Source of the DNA: a virus
Strand: one strand, 5' to 3'
Length of the DNA: 20,558 nucleotides
IMG/VR virus record: IMGVR_UViG_3300015360_000235
Coordinates: 1 to 20,558 of that record
Shown piece after piece: positions 8,351 through 15,335 of the stretch. The notes beneath the pieces are model-generated. The model saw only the letters and a list, made by a program, of their open reading frames with translations, made no database searches and was not told the DNA's origin. A program made the position numbers and the translations under genes. Each line of letters begins with the position of its first letter. Positions within the stretch are counted from its first letter, which is position 1.

Positions 8351-8371
8351 GAATGCCTCGGTGTTTAGTGA

Positions 8372-8407
8372 GGGAGCCGGCGACCCCGCCAAGAGTTTCC
8401 GGCTCCC
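8372..8407 (-). other. GC-rich hairpin between decoration and connector genes
   Basis: GGGAGCCGG at 8372-8380 is the exact reverse complement of CCGGCTCCC at 8399-8407, giving a 9-bp stem with an 18-base loop. No U-run follows on the minus strand, so it is not a classic intrinsic terminator. It may slow read-through, protect the upstream mRNA end or hide the alternative TTG start of the connector gene. Confidence 0.6.
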
Positions 8408-8440
8408 CGCCTACATTGAGCCCCTCTCGGGTCTCAAATC

Positions 8441-8848
8441 TTAGAACTTCTGAAACACCATGACGAACTTCACCTTGCCGGCCGTGAGGGCGGAGGTGCC
8501 GATCGTCATCTCGAGGATGTCATCGGCCGCGAGCTTGATGTGACGGCTGGCCGTCTCGCCGGGGATGACTGCGCCGAGGGTCAGGGACGCCACGGCGCCC
8601 GAGGTGGCGTCGAGACATGCGTCGGTGTCGCCGGCCTTGACCCCCCAGATGAGGGTCGCAGAGCCGGCCGAGGTGCAGGCTGCGACGACCTTCGTGTAGG
8701 CGTCGACCAGTACGGCCGCTTCCTTCAGTTTGATGATGTCGAGCGCGCCCGTGGAGCCCGCGTCCTTCGCGAAGTCGTACTCGATCTCGACCACTTCGAG
8801 CGGGCCGGTGAACTGCGCGTGTTCTTTGTATTTCTTGAGAGTCGCCAT
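8441..8848 (-). CDS. Capsid decoration/stabilisation-type protein
   Basis: This encodes 135 residues from an ATG with AAAGGAA about 11 bases upstream. The protein is acidic and beta-rich, with an internal VAACTSAGSATLIWGVKAGD segment and a MTIGTSALTAGKVKFVMVF C-terminal hairpin. It sits directly after the major capsid gene and is bracketed by hairpins, a layout common for abundant head decoration proteins. I do not see a specific named family, so the role is inferred from size, composition and position. It has two Cys that could be structural. Confidence 0.72.
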   Translation of the reverse strand: MATLKKYKEHAQFTGPLEVVEIEYDFAKDAGSTGALDIIKLKEAAVLVDAYTKVVAACTSAGSATLIWGVKAGDTDACLDATSGAVASLTLGAVIPGETASRHIKLAADDILEMTIGTSALTAGKVKFVMVFQKF

Positions 8849-8894
8849 GGTTTCAGTTTCCTTTTTGGTTCGTAAAAGTTTGGAGCGTTGAAGC

Positions 8895-8920
8895 GGGCTC
8901 CAGGCGTTAACCCGGAGCCC
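8895..8920 (-). other. Strong hairpin after the major capsid gene
   Basis: GGGCTCCAGG (8895-8904) pairs with CCCGGAGCCC (8911-8920) across a 6-base loop, giving a 10-bp stem with one wobble pair. It lies between the capsid stop (8937) and the next gene. There is no U-run, so partial termination or mRNA 3'-end stabilisation is more likely than full termination. Confidence 0.65.
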
Positions 8921-8936
8921 AGAGCCTCAAGTCAGA

Positions 8937-9824
8937 TCAGGTCGCCATGACCACGGCGGATGCCGACCCGTTGGCGTTCACGAGCATGTGCTTCTTGCTG
9001 CCCGAGATGCCGAGAGCTGCGCCGTAGAGGATGTCGGCCGAGATCACGAAACCGAACTTCTTCTGCGAGTGCAGGTCGGACACCTTGAACCGAACCGACT
9101 TCTGCATCACGAGATGCAGGAAGTCCGGGTGGAAGACCACGGCCTGGTCAGTCGCCAGCGAGTTGTCTTCCAGGATGTTGAAGCCGAAACGCTTGTTTGC
9201 GATCTGGCCGCCGATGACCGGGGATTCGTCGCCCACGTAGTCCTTGGAGGTCAGGGTCGTGGCGGCGAGATTGTCGCCGTAGTACACGGGGTCGGCAAGC
9301 ACCCACCAACCCTTGGACTTCTCCCACTTGGCCTGAGCGGCCAGGATGCGGAGCGCCTGGAGCTGGGAGGCGTCGAAGTTGGTCACCGAGTTGATCAGGT
9401 GATCGGGGGCAGAGGTCGACGGTGCGACCTTTGAGTAGAGATGCGTGTTCATCTGCTGCTCGACGGCGTACATGAGCGCCTTGCGGATATCGCTGTCCTT
9501 GCTCCCAAGCTGAGACTGGAGCATGGCCAGGTCGTCGAACTCGTATGCGGCCACGGCGCGCTTGTCGGCGGCCACCGCGATGCGGCTCATGGAGAGCTGG
9601 TCCGTTTCGAACGCGTCGGCGTCGGTGCCAACGGTGCGGTTCTCGCCGGTCGGAGCGTTGATCTGGGAGACGTACACGGTGTCGCCACCCTGCTTGATCT
9701 CGCCCTGATACTCCTTGTTGACGATGCCGGCGAGCATTGCCGACTTGCGAAGTTCGTCCATGAACAGGGGGGGCCAGAATTTCTGAACCTGGTCGGTGAC
9801 GGCTGCTAAAGTGGTCTGAGACAT
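8937..9824 (-). CDS. Major capsid protein (HK97-fold)
   Basis: This encodes 295 residues from an ATG with a near-perfect CCGGAGG ribosome site, the best in the operon, as expected for the most abundant virion protein. The N-terminus (QKFWPPLFMDELRKSAMLAG followed by EYQGEIKQGGDTVYVSQIN) is typical of coat proteins of the P22 gp5-like branch of the HK97 fold. Later parts hold KGWWVLADPVYYGDNL and an IADILYG-like end with a GISGSKKHMLVNA tail. There is no obvious N-terminal delta domain, in keeping with a separate scaffold gene just upstream. It builds the icosahedral shell. Confidence 0.93.
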   Translation of the reverse strand: MSQTTLAAVTDQVQKFWPPLFMDELRKSAMLAGIVNKEYQGEIKQGGDTVYVSQINAPTGENRTVGTDADAFETDQLSMSRIAVAADKRAVAAYEFDDLAMLQSQLGSKDSDIRKALMYAVEQQMNTHLYSKVAPSTSAPDHLINSVTNFDASQLQALRILAAQAKWEKSKGWWVLADPVYYGDNLAATTLTSKDYVGDESPVIGGQIANKRFGFNILEDNSLATDQAVVFHPDFLHLVMQKSVRFKVSDLHSQKKFGFVISADILYGAALGISGSKKHMLVNANGSASAVVMAT

Positions 9825-9953
9825 TTTAAGTCCTCCGGTTGTGGAAAGGGTTCAATCGTTTGATCGATCGTTCCGTTTCCCCACCGGGGAGCAGGCAGGC
9901 CGTCACCGACAGCCAGAGATCACTTCAGTTTTCTTAGGGTCTAGGGTCGCGCT
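9825..9953 (-). other. Intergenic leader of the capsid gene with small hairpin
   Basis: This 129-base gap between scaffold and capsid genes is long for this operon. It holds TCCCC (9878-9882) facing GGGGA (9886-9890), a GATCGATC palindrome near 9861-9869 and the strong capsid ribosome site. I see no clear sigma-70 promoter. It may be a 5' leader that lifts capsid expression or an RNA processing site. Confidence 0.5.
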
Positions 9954-10571
9954 TCAGTCGACTACGTCCACCTGGCGCTTAATCTTTTCTTCGTAGGGAA
10001 GTTTTAGCCAGTCCTTGTACAGAATCTTGCCGCCTCCCCCTTGCGGGGCATCGCTCGGGAGGCGTCCTTTCGTGGGTTTCTTCACCACTTCCGGGAATAG
10101 CTTCTCGAAGTTGTCGGCCGCCTTCTTAACGCTCGCCTCGTCTGGCATTCCCGTTGCCGGGTCAACCGCGATGCCGTCCAGGTCGATCAGGTTCCAATAC
10201 TGTTTAGGAACCTCGCCCGTCACCGCACCCAGAAACGCGTTCATCTTCCGTCCGTCTGCGATCTTGCCTTCGAGCCCGCCGAGTTTTTCCTTCAGCTCCT
10301 TGTTTTCCGCATCGCGGGAATCAAGAAGCTTTTTGTACTCGCCGGTTTCGACCAGCTTTGCGTCCTCGCGCTCCTTCTCTTTGCGCTCAAACTCGGCAAG
10401 CTTGGCTTTCGCCTTCTTGGCCTCGTCCAGCACCTTCGAGTAGGTGTCGTGAGAAACGGTCTGCGGCTTCGAGTCGCCTTCAGGTTTCGGATTCTGATTG
10501 TCGCTGGGTTTGTCAGACGCCCCACCGGGGGTCTGGTCGGCTCCACTGGAGCCTGGCTGTGGTGTGCTCAT
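9954..10571 (-). CDS. Scaffolding protein
   Basis: This encodes 205 residues from an ATG with AGAGGA 6 bases upstream. The N-terminal 40 residues are Pro/Ser/Gly/Asp-rich and disordered. Residues about 45-110 are a highly charged coiled coil (KVLDEAKKAKAKLAEFERKE, then the KLVETGEYKKLL pattern common in phage scaffolds), and the C-terminus is basic (KDWLKLPYEEKIKRQ), suiting binding to the inner coat surface. It is immediately upstream of the major capsid gene, the usual scaffold position. It would direct procapsid assembly and then leave or be cleaved. No protease motif is visible. Confidence 0.88.
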   Translation of the reverse strand: MSTPQPGSSGADQTPGGASDKPSDNQNPKPEGDSKPQTVSHDTYSKVLDEAKKAKAKLAEFERKEKEREDAKLVETGEYKKLLDSRDAENKELKEKLGGLEGKIADGRKMNAFLGAVTGEVPKQYWNLIDLDGIAVDPATGMPDEASVKKAADNFEKLFPEVVKKPTKGRLPSDAPQGGGGKILYKDWLKLPYEEKIKRQVDVVD

Positions 10572-10591
10572 ATATTTCCTCTCTCTTCGTT

Positions 10592-11089
10592 TCAGGTCAA
10601 TCGCTTTTTTATGGCTTCGCGCAGGTCGCGCTTCACTTCTTCGGACAGTCGCTTGATCTCGATCTTGGACAGGTTGTTAAAGGGGCGGCCACCGTCAGTG
10701 ACGTACTCGGCTACCTTCTGATTCGTTTTTCCGTCAGTTCGCGAGCCGCTCGGGCTCACGGTGACGGACCCATAGGCGGACTTAGTCACGCCGACGCTAT
10801 CGAGAAGCTGCCCAGTTTCGGTCAGGTTCGAGCGGTTCGGCGTGGTGAGTTCGGAGAGCTTGCCCTTTTTCTTCTTGGCCTTGCGGCTCTCTTTGGTCGA
10901 GTCGGCCAAGCGCTTGAGCGCCTTCTTTGAGTCGCCGGACGCGTCGACTCCAGAGCCCAGGCGCGTCCGAAGCTTGATCATGGCCGCGCTCATGTCGCCG
11001 TACTTGCGCATGTTGGCGGGCGCCTTGATCTCGGGGATGACCGCGCGAATGGCGTCCTGAAGCTTGCGGGTGTCGATCTTCTTAGCCAT
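10592..11089 (-). CDS. Virion morphogenesis protein (gpG/neck-type), second copy
   Basis: This encodes 165 residues. The ATG at 11089 overlaps the previous gene by 8 bases and has GAGG close upstream; an earlier start adds six residues within that gene. The protein is Lys/Arg-rich, with a basic KESRKAKKKKGKLSEL stretch, then LTETGQLLDSVGVTKSAYGS and a C-terminal GGRPFNNLSKIEIKRLSEEV. The 'TG-x-L--S' plus 'RPF--LS' pair matches phage virion morphogenesis proteins of the Mu gpG / Phage_tail_S type, which act at head-tail joining. The upstream neighbour has the same two features, so the two may be distant paralogues. Confidence 0.75.
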   Translation of the reverse strand: MAKKIDTRKLQDAIRAVIPEIKAPANMRKYGDMSAAMIKLRTRLGSGVDASGDSKKALKRLADSTKESRKAKKKKGKLSELTTPNRSNLTETGQLLDSVGVTKSAYGSVTVSPSGSRTDGKTNQKVAEYVTDGGRPFNNLSKIEIKRLSEEVKRDLREAIKKRLT

Positions 11090-11606
11090 CGTCGTCCTCG
11101 CTTTCAAAGTCGGTCACGACCTCGCCCTGCATAGACTTCGCTGCCTTCTTTGCGCCCCTGGATGCGGCCTCGTCCTCGGGCGTGAAGCGGTCCAGGATGC
11201 GCGAGAGATCTGTCTTCGTGATGCCAAGGAAGTCCCGCTTCGGTCCAGTCTGCGTCGCCTTGCCGTAGGTGCCGCGGATATTTCCGTCAGCAATAGCGTT
11301 CTCCTGGCTCCCCTTCTCGAAGCCGATCACAAGCTGGCCTGTCTTGTGGTCAAGAAGCGTCAGCGCGCCGAGCGTGTCCCCGCTCTGGGTCAGGTTCACG
11401 TCGCCCTTGGACTTGCCCGCAATCTTAAAGTTCAGTGACTTCGCGTAAGCGTCCGAGTAGCCCGCGAACTCGCGGTTGCGCCAGGACTTGCCGTCCTTTG
11501 TCCGCTCACGGATGAAGTCGATCACCTCGTCCGCAATTGCCTCGCGCTCACTGGCCGAGAGGTTTCTGGGGACGTCGACGGTGAAGCGTTGCCACTCGGT
11601 AGCCAT
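11082..11606 (-). CDS. Virion morphogenesis protein (gpG/neck-type), first copy
   Basis: This encodes 174 residues. The ATG at 11606 overlaps the stop of the zinc-finger gene (TAATG), so the longer frame reaching 11747 is rejected. The protein begins MATEWQRFTVDVPRNLSASE, contains SWRNREFAGYSDAYAKSLNF, a LTQSGDTLGALTLL segment, and GTYGKATQTGPKRDFLGITK near the end. The 'SG-x-x-x-x-L' and 'R-FLGI' elements fit phage virion morphogenesis or neck proteins. The C-terminal tail is acidic (FESEDDDG). It lies between portal and scaffold, so a role in head completion or connector assembly is likely. Confidence 0.77.
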   Translation of the reverse strand: MATEWQRFTVDVPRNLSASEREAIADEVIDFIRERTKDGKSWRNREFAGYSDAYAKSLNFKIAGKSKGDVNLTQSGDTLGALTLLDHKTGQLVIGFEKGSQENAIADGNIRGTYGKATQTGPKRDFLGITKTDLSRILDRFTPEDEAASRGAKKAAKSMQGEVVTDFESEDDDG

Positions 11607-11827
11607 TAGCCGCCACGCTTCTTTGGCTTCAGGTCCTGCCGGCGCACCTTCTCGTAGCCGCGGTGACAGGTCCGGCAACGGGTAGAAAACCCGTCCCGGT
11701 AAAGGTCGTTCTTGTAGAACTCGGCAGGCTTTTTGTGGTCGCCGCACTTCATGCAGGCGCGGAGGCCGGCCTCAACCTTAGCCTCCACGCTCTCAATCAA
11801 CTCTGCGACGAACGGCGGGTAGGTCAC
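11606..11827 (-). CDS. Small zinc-finger protein inside the head operon
   Basis: This encodes 73 residues from a GTG that overlaps the portal stop (GTGA); the stop overlaps the next start. After a helical N-terminus it has two knuckles, CMKC and CRTC, separated by DHKKPAEFYKNDLYRDGFST with Arg before the second. This C-x2-C ... EFY ... C-x2-C layout matches the zinc ribbon often found next to phage HNH or endonuclease VII-type nucleases, but no nuclease residues follow; the tail is only basic. It may bind nucleic acid or act as a small packaging or assembly factor. A remnant of a nuclease gene is another option, though the clean overlaps argue for a working gene. Confidence 0.75.
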   Translation of the reverse strand: MTYPPFVAELIESVEAKVEAGLRACMKCGDHKKPAEFYKNDLYRDGFSTRCRTCHRGYEKVRRQDLKPKKRGG

Positions 11828-13320
11828 TCGCCAGCCACCGGCCGCATGCCGAACGCTGGCTTTGCCTTACCAGGTTGTACTGGCTTGCCGTCCTCGTCCA
11901 CTTCCGCCTCGTCGCCCATCATCTCGGCCTGGCGCTCCTGACTCTCGGCCGCCTCGTCCGCGATCTCTTTGAGCTTCGCGTCGATCTCTTCCTCGGTCGC
12001 GTCTGGAGACAGTGCCTTGAGCGCCCCGCGTTTCGTTTCAAGCCCGGCGCCGAGCTTCTTGATCTGGTCGTCGATGGCCTTGGTTGAGTCCGTCACTGGC
12101 CGCTGCTCAGCGAACGCGCACTTGATCATGGCCCTGGGAGAGAACTGCATCCCGCGAAACTTAAAGTCAGGATCTTGCGTCCAGACCGGGTGGAAGTGGT
12201 CCTTGATCAGCCGGAAGAGTTCTTCCTCGCCCGCCTTGAAGTACGGAACCTGCTGCTTCCGGTCGCCGCTTGTGTCCATCTCGTCAATGACCTTGGCGAC
12301 TCCGGACGCCGCATCCTCAGCTGAGAGCTGCCCCATGGTGCCGGCCTTGATATTCCTCGTCTCCATCCAAAGAGAGAACAGCGCCTTGATAAGAGTAAGC
12401 GCCTTGTCCGAGTCCACCTCGGGCTTGATCACGCCCACTTGCGGCGGCTTGTCAGAAGTCGGCGTACTCTTCAGATCCCAGAGCGCGTTTGGCCCGAGCT
12501 TCAGGCCGGCCTGGTCGACGTCGATCGTGTAGACGACCGAGAAGCACTGATACATGAGCGCGTAGTTCAGGTCCGACAGGAGCACCGGCAGGAGTTTCGT
12601 CATGGTGAGCGTGTCGGAGTCGGGCTTCGGCATGAGTAGATGCTTTGAGCGGTTCAGGTACACGCCTGGGAGCGCGCCGAACGGGTTCACGCCGTCCACG
12701 TTCTGAAGGTCCGCCATCTTCTCGACCCGGATCGTCTTCTCGTCGTCGAACGCGACGAACTCGGTCGCCGTGTACGCGTAGAACAGGGTGCGGACCGCGC
12801 CCGTCACATCCTTGAACTCACCCATGATCTCGACCATGTGGGTCGGCCTGGTCGGGTTCGTCGGGTCGTCTGAGTAGACAAAGAAGCTATGGGACGGAAG
12901 GATGCGGAGTTTCGGGCTCCCGTCCGAGTCCTTGTAGGGCTTAACCCACGAGTTTTTGAACAGGTTGAACAGGCCGTTTGCGCCGTCAGCCGAGCCCATC
13001 GTCGTGTTGAGGTCGAGCACCTCGATGTAGTCGGTGAGAAGCTTCTTATCAGACTCCGAGCCGTCGACGACCTCGCGCCTGGGCGCCTTCTCGTAAATCT
13101 TCGAGAGCTTATCGATGAGCCTGCGAAGGACGTTGATTGGTGCCACTCGCTTCGACGCTTCTTTAAACGCATGTGCTGAGAGCTGCTTCTCGAGATCCGC
13201 GAGCACATAGCTCAGTAGGTCGCCCTCGAAGATGTTGAACAGCTGCTCATTATGCGCGAGCAATTCCTTGTGGTCGGCCCACTTGTCGAGCAGCGTCGGG
13301 ATGTCTTGTCTTAGGCCCAT
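11824..13320 (-). CDS. Portal protein
   Basis: This encodes 498 residues. The ATG at 13320 is preferred because GAGG lies 8 bases upstream; an ATG at 13326 overlaps the terminase stop but its spacing is too short. The size, the place right after the large terminase and the structure fit a portal: a helical N-terminal region with RRLIDKLSKIYEKAP, a central beta-rich part with RILPSHSFFVYSDDPTNPTR, an SDLNYALMYQCFSVVY helix, and an acidic C-terminus with many Glu (DATEEEIDAKLKEIADEAAE). It forms the dodecameric DNA channel at the head vertex. Assignment rests on context and general layout, as portals are poorly conserved. Confidence 0.9.
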   Translation of the reverse strand: MGLRQDIPTLLDKWADHKELLAHNEQLFNIFEGDLLSYVLADLEKQLSAHAFKEASKRVAPINVLRRLIDKLSKIYEKAPRREVVDGSESDKKLLTDYIEVLDLNTTMGSADGANGLFNLFKNSWVKPYKDSDGSPKLRILPSHSFFVYSDDPTNPTRPTHMVEIMGEFKDVTGAVRTLFYAYTATEFVAFDDEKTIRVEKMADLQNVDGVNPFGALPGVYLNRSKHLLMPKPDSDTLTMTKLLPVLLSDLNYALMYQCFSVVYTIDVDQAGLKLGPNALWDLKSTPTSDKPPQVGVIKPEVDSDKALTLIKALFSLWMETRNIKAGTMGQLSAEDAASGVAKVIDEMDTSGDRKQQVPYFKAGEEELFRLIKDHFHPVWTQDPDFKFRGMQFSPRAMIKCAFAEQRPVTDSTKAIDDQIKKLGAGLETKRGALKALSPDATEEEIDAKLKEIADEAAESQERQAEMMGDEAEVDEDGKPVQPGKAKPAFGMRPVAGE

Positions 13321-13325
13321 GGTCA

Positions 13326-14738
13326 TTACCTCGAGGAAGATGAGGACTTCTGTCCCCGTTTCAGTGCTTCAAAACAAACTGCGTAGCCGGCCGCGGTGCC
13401 CACGTGCTGATAGGCGGGCTGGTCGTCTTCGATGTACTGGCCGCCGTTCTTTAGCTTCGTGAGCCGCATGGCCTCGTCGAGAGTCGGCGCCTTGCGGTAA
13501 ACAAAGAAGCGGTGCTCCTTTAGCGTGTTACGCATGTAGCCGTTCATCAGGTTGTGGCGCGTGCGAACGGGCGGGTTTGCCGCCGTGATCTCGATCTCAA
13601 ACTCCAGGCGCGACCCGTCCGTGCGGCGGTAGTCGGCGAGAAACTTCTGAATGATCTGGTAGTCGGTCCGCTTTGAGCGCGTGTCGCGGTTCTTCCCCGC
13701 GGCGTCCCCGCGAACGAGGAACTTCGAGCGCCGCTCAAACAGCTCGCGGCCGGCGATCTCTTCCATGATCTGCTCGGTGTCGGCGCCGTCCACGACAAAG
13801 TCTTCGGCCCAGTGCCACTCGTCCGTGGCCTGGTCGTACTGGCCCGCGCAAGCCGACATGGGCTTTCCAACGCCGATGTTGAAGTCATGCGAGACGACGA
13901 TCGGGAGCTTTTCGCTCCACTCGTAGTCGCGGTCGCGGAAGTTCGCGGCCTTGTCATACGCGTGGTAGACGACTTCCTGGCTGATCTCGATCCACTGGCC
14001 TTCAAGCATCCGAAGCGCCATTTTGGGGTCAAGATCCCGCTTCAGCTGCGCCACGTACTCAGGCGGGAGGAACGGGTTATCGGTCGTCACCGAGTAGTAG
14101 ACATGGCGGGTCGGGGACTTCGAGGTGATCCAGTGCTTATGCGCCCAGTGAGCGGGCGAGTCTGGGTTCGTGGCAACGCCGATCCAGCTCTCCGGGACGT
14201 GCGGGAGGCGGCCGACTCGCATGCGGAGCTCAGGATAGAACGCCTTGTAGGAGTCGTCGTTCTCGGTCAGTTCCTCGACGATGGCAGCTGAGAGCGCGAC
14301 CGAGCGGAACTTCTTGAACTTCTTATCCGCCCACGAGCGCGAGATGATCTCTGAGCCATTCGAGAAGCGCACCGAGCCCTTCTGCTTATTGTGCGTGTAG
14401 TCCTTGCCCTCGACCAGGTCGCCTTCCATGTGCTCGAGCACCGTGGCGAGGATCGTCTCTTTCAGGTCGGGCATGGCCTTGCGGCAAAGGGCGAGCTTTG
14501 CGCCTGAGTACATCAGGCAATGCGTGACGCCCAGGTGCGCGAGCAGGATCGACTTCGCAGAGCCCACCGAACCAGAGAGTATGAACTCGTGGATGCGGCC
14601 CTTTCGTCCCTCGTCGTCCTTGTAGCTCCAGTTTTTCCGCACGTCCTGGATCACGCGGAACTGGTACGGGATCACGCGCGGGTCAAACCCAGAGAGGCTC
14701 GGGGTCGATGATGTGCGGAAGGCTTCGGCGGCGCTCAC
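13326..14738 (-). CDS. terL: Terminase large subunit
   Basis: This encodes 470 residues from a GTG at 14738 that overlaps the small terminase stop (GTGA), with GAGG 7 bases upstream; the longer frame to 14903 is a shadow. The ATPase half has Walker A GSVGSAKS (residues 56-63) and Walker B AAIVEEL (about 151-157) with the catalytic Glu. The nuclease half shows VVSHDFNIGVG (Asp about 285), LVRGDAAGKN (Asp about 345) and a late DDQPAYQHVGTAAGYAV segment. The position next to small terminase and portal is standard. It powers DNA packaging and cuts the concatemer. The packaging type cannot be read from this window. Confidence 0.95.
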   Translation of the reverse strand: MSAAEAFRTSSTPSLSGFDPRVIPYQFRVIQDVRKNWSYKDDEGRKGRIHEFILSGSVGSAKSILLAHLGVTHCLMYSGAKLALCRKAMPDLKETILATVLEHMEGDLVEGKDYTHNKQKGSVRFSNGSEIISRSWADKKFKKFRSVALSAAIVEELTENDDSYKAFYPELRMRVGRLPHVPESWIGVATNPDSPAHWAHKHWITSKSPTRHVYYSVTTDNPFLPPEYVAQLKRDLDPKMALRMLEGQWIEISQEVVYHAYDKAANFRDRDYEWSEKLPIVVSHDFNIGVGKPMSACAGQYDQATDEWHWAEDFVVDGADTEQIMEEIAGRELFERRSKFLVRGDAAGKNRDTRSKRTDYQIIQKFLADYRRTDGSRLEFEIEITAANPPVRTRHNLMNGYMRNTLKEHRFFVYRKAPTLDEAMRLTKLKNGGQYIEDDQPAYQHVGTAAGYAVCFEALKRGQKSSSSSR

Positions 14739-15127
14739 TTTCTGCCCTCGTCCTCGAGCCGGTAAGCCAGGCGAAGGGCCGAGCGTGCCTCGTCCTCGAT
14801 CTCTTCGGGCTGCTTGTCTCGCCACTTGAAGCGGTTCTTCATGTTGAACGTCCAGACGGGAGAGTTCAGGCAAGTCGAGCCGACACGGTCCGACACGGTC
14901 CAAAGTCCCTTAATCCCCTGGCGCTCCCAGAACAGGAGGCACGCATCGAAGGCGCGCGCCTTGGCGTTACGCCATTCCTCGTGATCCTTTTCCCAGTTGT
15001 AGAGCGTGGTACGCGCAACGCCGGTTAACCCGGCGAAAGCCTCGTAAGAGAGCCCCGCGGACATGTGCGCGATGAGCTCGGCGCAGTACTTCGGGTCGTA
15101 ATCTGTCGGGCGACCGGCCGTACTCAG
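14735..15127 (-). CDS. terS: Terminase small subunit, apparently started at CTG
   Basis: The reading frame is open from a TAG at 15139-15137 to the TGA at 14735. The first ATG (15064) would cut off a GRPTDYDPKYCAELIAHM segment that is characteristic of small terminase N-termini. No ATG, GTG or TTG precedes that segment; only CTG at 15127 does, with AGAGG placed 6 bases upstream and a CTGA overlap with an upstream 26-codon frame, mirroring the other overlaps here. The 130-residue product has a helix-turn-helix (SYEAFAGLTGVARTTLYNWE) and a VWTFNMKNRFKWRDK motif. It recognises the packaging site and regulates the large subunit. ATG 15064 remains possible with 109 residues. Confidence 0.85.
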   Translation of the reverse strand: MSTAGRPTDYDPKYCAELIAHMSAGLSYEAFAGLTGVARTTLYNWEKDHEEWRNAKARAFDACLLFWERQGIKGLWTVSDRVGSTCLNSPVWTFNMKNRFKWRDKQPEEIEDEARSALRLAYRLEDEGRK

Positions 15128-15204
15128 CGTGAGCCTCTAAACAGGCAAACGACGAGCGCGAGCACGATGGCCTGGACGGAAATGATGGCGGCGCATTCCC
15201 ACAT
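15124..15204 (-). CDS. Possible 26-residue hydrophobic peptide
   Basis: A short frame begins MWECAAIISVQAIVLALVVC and ends with Arg-rich FRGSR, the shape of a single membrane helix with a positively charged end. Its TGA overlaps the CTG start of the small terminase. It has no convincing ribosome site and a stop codon precedes the ATG directly. It could be a leader peptide that couples translation to the terminase, a tiny membrane protein, or chance. Confidence 0.35.
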   Translation of the reverse strand: MWECAAIISVQAIVLALVVCLFRGSR

Positions 15205-15222
15205 TCAACTAGGTTCGCCGCA

Positions 15223-15244
15223 TGCAGCTATAGTTTCAGCTGCA
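15223..15244. promoter_or_regulatory. Inverted repeat upstream of the late operon
   Basis: TGCAGCT (15223-15229) and AGCTGCA (15238-15244) form 7-bp arms around an 8-base centre. It is just upstream of the first minus-strand reading frame, so it may be an operator or an mRNA leader hairpin for the structural operon. Confidence 0.5.
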
Positions 15245-15252
15245 ATCTGCTT

Positions 15253-15272
15253 AATTTAAGATAACTTAAATT
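15253..15272. promoter_or_regulatory. AT-rich operator-like palindrome in divergent control region
   Basis: AATTTAAG (15253-15260) and CTTAAATT (15265-15272) are perfect 8-bp arms separated by ATAA. It is the only clear AT-rich island in this GC-rich stretch and lies between the leftward late operon and the rightward small regulator gene. TATAAA on the minus strand and TTATAC on the plus strand overlap its right end and could be -10 elements, though no good -35 pairs with either. Confidence 0.65.
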
Positions 15273-15335
15273 TATACCACCGCTTGCCGCTCAGGATGGA
15301 ACGCGGGCAGTGGTTCAAAGAGAGATGGAGGGAGT

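Noticed and set aside
7529-8392. TTG start at 8392 for the connector gene
   Set aside because: It sits inside a 9-bp hairpin; GTG at 8350 has better GAGG spacing. Not fully excluded.
10358-10930. 190-codon plus-strand frame across scaffold and morphogenesis genes
   Set aside because: Spans two well-supported opposite-strand genes and has shadow-like composition.
11082-11747. Longer frame for the first morphogenesis protein from 11747
   Set aside because: The extra 47 residues are an out-of-frame reading of the zinc-finger gene; the ATG at 11606 has the TAATG overlap.
13326-14903. Longer large terminase from 14903
   Set aside because: The first 55 residues run inside the small terminase and are not terminase-like; the GTG at 14738 with GAGG and GTGA overlap is preferred.
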